Positions 15,717-17,812 of a DNA stretch of 17,812 bases are shown here, piece after piece. Each line of letters begins with the position of its first letter. The first letter of the stretch is position 1. This DNA is from Chitinophagaceae bacterium (GTDB taxonomy: Bacteria; Bacteroidota; Bacteroidia; Chitinophagales; Chitinophagaceae). The stretch covers positions 1-17,812 of the forward strand of contig CANIMM010000032.1 in the NCBI GenBank assembly GCA_947468255.1, given 5' to 3'. The translations under genes were made by a program, and so were the position numbers. The notes beneath the pieces were generated by a model, which was not told where the DNA came from, made no database searches, and was given only the letters and a program-made list of their open reading frames with translations.

Positions 15717-17054
15717 ATGAACCAAATTGCTACACTTGTTAAACCCACAGCCCCTAAGGCTAACGCTATTGTTAATAAGGCGGTGGGTAAATCTTTGCCT
15801 AGTGTAAAACCGATGCAATTGGCAGCAGAAATGGTTCAACAACCTTCCATTATAGGTCATCTTCCGGATGCTTTATCTGAAAAGGATTCTTCAGGTTCTT
15901 CTTTACAGCTAAAATCATCCGCTGGCATTTTTAGTAACAACCAGCCTATTCAACGGAAGTCGGCATCAACTTGGGCCTATCAACTAAAATCGACAGTTGG
16001 TAATTCAACAGCAGATCCTGCAATTCAATTGGCATCTGCAAATAAAACCGGTTTGCCAGATAATCTAAGATCTGGGGTAGAGCAATTGTCCGGTATCAGT
16101 TTGAACGATGTGAAAGTTCATTACAATTCCAATAAACCAGCCCAGCTTCAGGCACATGCCTATGCGCAAGGCACAGATATACATATAGGGCCTGGTCAAG
16201 AAAAACACATGCCCCACGAAGCATGGCATGTGGTACAACAAAAGCAAGGAAGAGTGCAAGCAACTACCCAATTAAAGGCTACAATACCTATCAATGATGA
16301 TGCTGGCTTGGAGCAGGAAGCCGATTTGATGGGGGCGAAAGCATTACAAATGAAAGGTATACCTGAAAATACTCAACCATCAACTACTAACCATAACGTA
16401 ACCCAACTTTTAAATAAGGATGGCGAAGAAGATATAGATGAATCAGCCAATGAACGAGAAGCAATTACATTTGAAGACTTAGACCTAGATGAACAATTAG
16501 ATGTTAGTGTGGCAGGTGGTAAGAAAGCTATTGAAGGGTTTTCAGGTATGAAGCCAGCACCATTGTTTCATACTGTTACTTGGTTTCAACATGCAAAAGG
16601 GGTAATGTATGACATTTCCGATAAATTTGATAATGCGGCATCTAGATTTGGGGGAGGATTTTATGCTTCTACTGATATGGAAACTAATTTATTGGAAATA
16701 GAACATCATAAATATGACGACCCCAAAGCGCCTAGATATCCATCCGTAACAATAATATTTGAAAATGTTCTTTCAGATAAAATTTTAGATTGTTCACATG
16801 GACAATTACAAAAATTAGTTCAATCTAACGACGCAGCACTTAAGCAAAAATGTCTAGAATTTGGGTATGATGGTATTTATTTTAAATCCTTAAGAGGCCC
16901 AGGGTATAATATTGTTTTATTTACTGAAAATCGGAAACAAATAATGGGGCCCGGCAAAGACTTTTTTAAGCATATGACCAAGGTGCCACAAGAAGAAAGT
17001 AAATCTCATGAAGACACAAACGGCATTCATATTACTGAATCAATCAATCTTTAG
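15717..17054 (+). CDS. DUF4157 (eCIS-core) protein with C-terminal ADP-ribosyltransferase-like candidate toxin domain
   Basis: A 445-residue protein without a signal peptide or membrane segment. Residues 1-110 are low in order and carry short Q-containing motifs. Residues about 112-213 form the DUF4157 domain, now often called eCIS core: LPDNLRSGVEQLSGISLNDVKVHY, then GTDIHIGPG, then the zinc-protease-like H167-E168-A-W-H171-VVQQ with E199/E201 downstream. Such domains are associated with extracellular contractile injection systems and their cargo. An acidic linker (about 234-262) leads to a C-terminal domain (about 270-420). That domain has a pattern like ADP-ribosyltransferase-like toxins: H285 in LFHTVTW, GGGFYAS with Y316, SVTIIFENVLSDKILDCS, GYDGIYF (383-389) and NIVLFTENRKQI (398-409). 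I infer that fold from pattern only, and a clear catalytic glutamate is not assigned. No immunity gene follows on this strand. Confidence 0.8.
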   Translation: MNQIATLVKPTAPKANAIVNKAVGKSLPSVKPMQLAAEMVQQPSIIGHLPDALSEKDSSGSSLQLKSSAGIFSNNQPIQRKSASTWAYQLKSTVGNSTADPAIQLASANKTGLPDNLRSGVEQLSGISLNDVKVHYNSNKPAQLQAHAYAQGTDIHIGPGQEKHMPHEAWHVVQQKQGRVQATTQLKATIPINDDAGLEQEADLMGAKALQMKGIPENTQPSTTNHNVTQLLNKDGEEDIDESANEREAITFEDLDLDEQLDVSVAGGKKAIEGFSGMKPAPLFHTVTWFQHAKGVMYDISDKFDNAASRFGGGFYASTDMETNLLEIEHHKYDDPKAPRYPSVTIIFENVLSDKILDCSHGQLQKLVQSNDAALKQKCLEFGYDGIYFKSLRGPGYNIVLFTENRKQIMGPGKDFFKHMTKVPQEESKSHEDTNGIHITESINL

Positions 17055-17425
17055 AAAACAAGCTAAAGAATTTGCCGATTTTAAATGTAGGCAAGGAATA
17101 CGGATCAATCGTGGCAATTGAAACGATTGGTGCCATTACGTAAGATTAATGGCAATGTAACTTCAACATTTTCAGAACATTTATTGTATTTCAAAAAACA
17201 AGCTACAATACCTTGAAATAGTCTTTAATCGTGGCTTTCAAGCTAAAAAAGGCATAAAAAAAAGCCTCCTATTTCTATGAGGCTTCGTGAACTTAGGTAG
17301 CTGCAGTACGAACTTTTTAAAGGAAGATATTGAGTTGGTATTGCTTTATTAATGACCAAAAAATAACTGTTCGTTTCTTCTAAATTTTGGCAGCTCCGAA
17401 TGGGATAAAAGCATTTTTATCGAAA
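17055..17425. other. Intergenic region between convergent DUF4157 and hepT genes (371 nt)
   Basis: No gene is supported. The region holds an 8-bp hairpin TGCCATTA/TAATGGCA (17131-17138 and 17147-17154), which may lie in the DUF4157 transcript end but lacks a T-tract, and a minus-strand terminator (17256-17285). Two short words recur, AAAACAAGCTA (17055 and 17195) and AATCGTGGC (17107 and 17227), at unequal spacing. Confidence 0.55.
17256..17285 (-). terminator. Intrinsic terminator for the minus-strand hepT transcript
   Basis: Read on the minus strand, AAGCCTC (17285-17279) pairs with GAGGCTT (17268-17262) across a 10-nt loop and is followed by a run of eight T ending at 17256. On the plus strand the hairpin has no T-tract, so it points to transcripts coming from the hepT side. 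It lies 140 nt beyond the hepT stop. Confidence 0.85.
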
Positions 17426-17767
17426 TCACTTTTGGAATTCAATTTCGCTCAAACTGTCATTTAAATTAGCCAGGAAATTGTTTCTTATTTCCCATACAAT
17501 GCTGTAATCAATACCCATATAGTCATGGACAATTCTATTTCTAAAACCCCTGATTTTGTACCAGTCTATTGCTGGATATAAATCCTTAAAGTCATCCGGC
17601 AACCTATTTGCAGCTTCGCCAATGATTTCAAAATTTCTGATAACAGCATCAACGGTTTTACTATCATTGGCGAAATCTTCAAATGACATACCATTGGTGT
17701 AAGTCAGTATTTTGTTGCTGCTTTCTAAAATATCTTCGATCAGTAATTTTGGATTTCGCTTAGTCAT
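17426..17767 (-). CDS. hepT: HepT-family toxin (HEPN, DUF86)
   Basis: A 113-residue HepT-like HEPN-domain ribonuclease. I place the start at the ATG at 17767, because the protein then opens with MTKRNPKLLIEDILESSNKIL, a normal DUF86 beginning. The longer frame to a GTG at 17812 would overlap the upstream gene. The catalytic R-x4-H-x-Y signature is R76-NRIV-H81-D-Y83. The helix DAVIRNFEIIGEAANRLP (40-57) is typical of the family. HepT toxins cleave RNA, including tRNA ends, and are silenced when the partner MntA adds AMP groups to the tyrosine of this motif. The upstream reading frame ending at 17760 is probably that partner, overlapping by 8 nt. A minus-strand terminator follows at 17256-17285. 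The function is inferred from the family; the motif is intact. Confidence 0.9.
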   Translation of the reverse strand: MTKRNPKLLIEDILESSNKILTYTNGMSFEDFANDSKTVDAVIRNFEIIGEAANRLPDDFKDLYPAIDWYKIRGFRNRIVHDYMGIDYSIVWEIRNNFLANLNDSLSEIEFQK

Positions 17768-17812
17768 ATATATTTTCTGCTTCAATTTCAGAAAAATATT
17801 TTTTTTTGACAC
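17760..17812 (-). CDS. C-terminal end of a probable MntA-type nucleotidyltransferase antitoxin (partial)
   Basis: Only the last 16 codons and the stop are in the window. The frame reads VKKKYFSEIEAENIYD and stops at TAA (17762-17760), overlapping the hepT ATG by 8 nt. The ending resembles the tyrosine-containing tails of small Bacteroidota nucleotidyltransferases paired with HepT, and a close or overlapping upstream partner is the usual layout. The identity rests on position more than on sequence, because the catalytic GSx10DxD motif would lie outside the window. Confidence 0.5.
   Translation of the reverse strand, partial: VKKKYFSEIEAENIYD

Noticed and set aside
17055..17235. Decayed tandem repeat with AAAACAAGCTA and AATCGTGGC words
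   Set aside because: The two words recur at different spacings (140 and 120 nt), and the sequence between does not align, so a duplication is not supported.

Overview
The window looks like chromosomal DNA of a Bacteroidota bacterium, most likely a Chitinophagaceae-type member. The grounds are moderate-to-low GC, several exact matches to the Bacteroidota -7 promoter element TAnnTTTG (3545, 7605, 10164, and 3553 on the minus strand), outer-membrane beta-barrel proteins with Sec signals ending in AQ, a TonB-dependent receptor with an N-terminal carboxypeptidase-like domain, and the gene order parA-parB-DUF5683-dapB. The taxonomic call is inference from gene families, not from a marker gene.

Layout. 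20-1740 (+): a GT4 glycosyltransferase overlapping a TsaC/Sua5-family tRNA-modification gene by 4 nt. 1743-3416 (-): two outer-membrane beta-barrel proteins of unknown function. 3417-3687: a divergent promoter region with two abutting, oppositely oriented -7 boxes and a long leader. 3688-5451 (+): a DEAD-box RNA helicase with a DbpA-type RNA-binding domain, whose start codon lies in one arm of a perfect 9-bp inverted repeat; a bidirectional terminator follows. 5556-7395 (-): a membrane-anchored metallophosphoesterase and an NAD(P)H-dependent FMN reductase. 7714-10955 (+): parA, parB, DUF5683 and dapB, linking chromosome segregation, an envelope protein and lysine/diaminopimelate synthesis. 10987-15212 (+): a secreted sialidase and a TonB-dependent receptor, a plausible pair for glycan scavenging. 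15717-17054 (+): a DUF4157 (eCIS-core) protein with a C-terminal domain resembling ADP-ribosyltransferase-like folds. 17426-17812 (-): a HepT toxin and the tail of a probable MntA nucleotidyltransferase antitoxin, with a terminator facing them.

The first 15 kb is mostly housekeeping plus envelope and nutrient genes. The last 2.6 kb is accessory in character: a candidate effector released by or loaded into a contractile injection system, standing alone behind a 26-bp perfect inverted repeat that runs into its predicted promoter, next to a toxin-antitoxin pair. No injection-system structural genes lie in the window, and no immunity gene follows the candidate effector on its strand. No tRNA, rRNA, CRISPR array, insertion sequence or origin was recognised.
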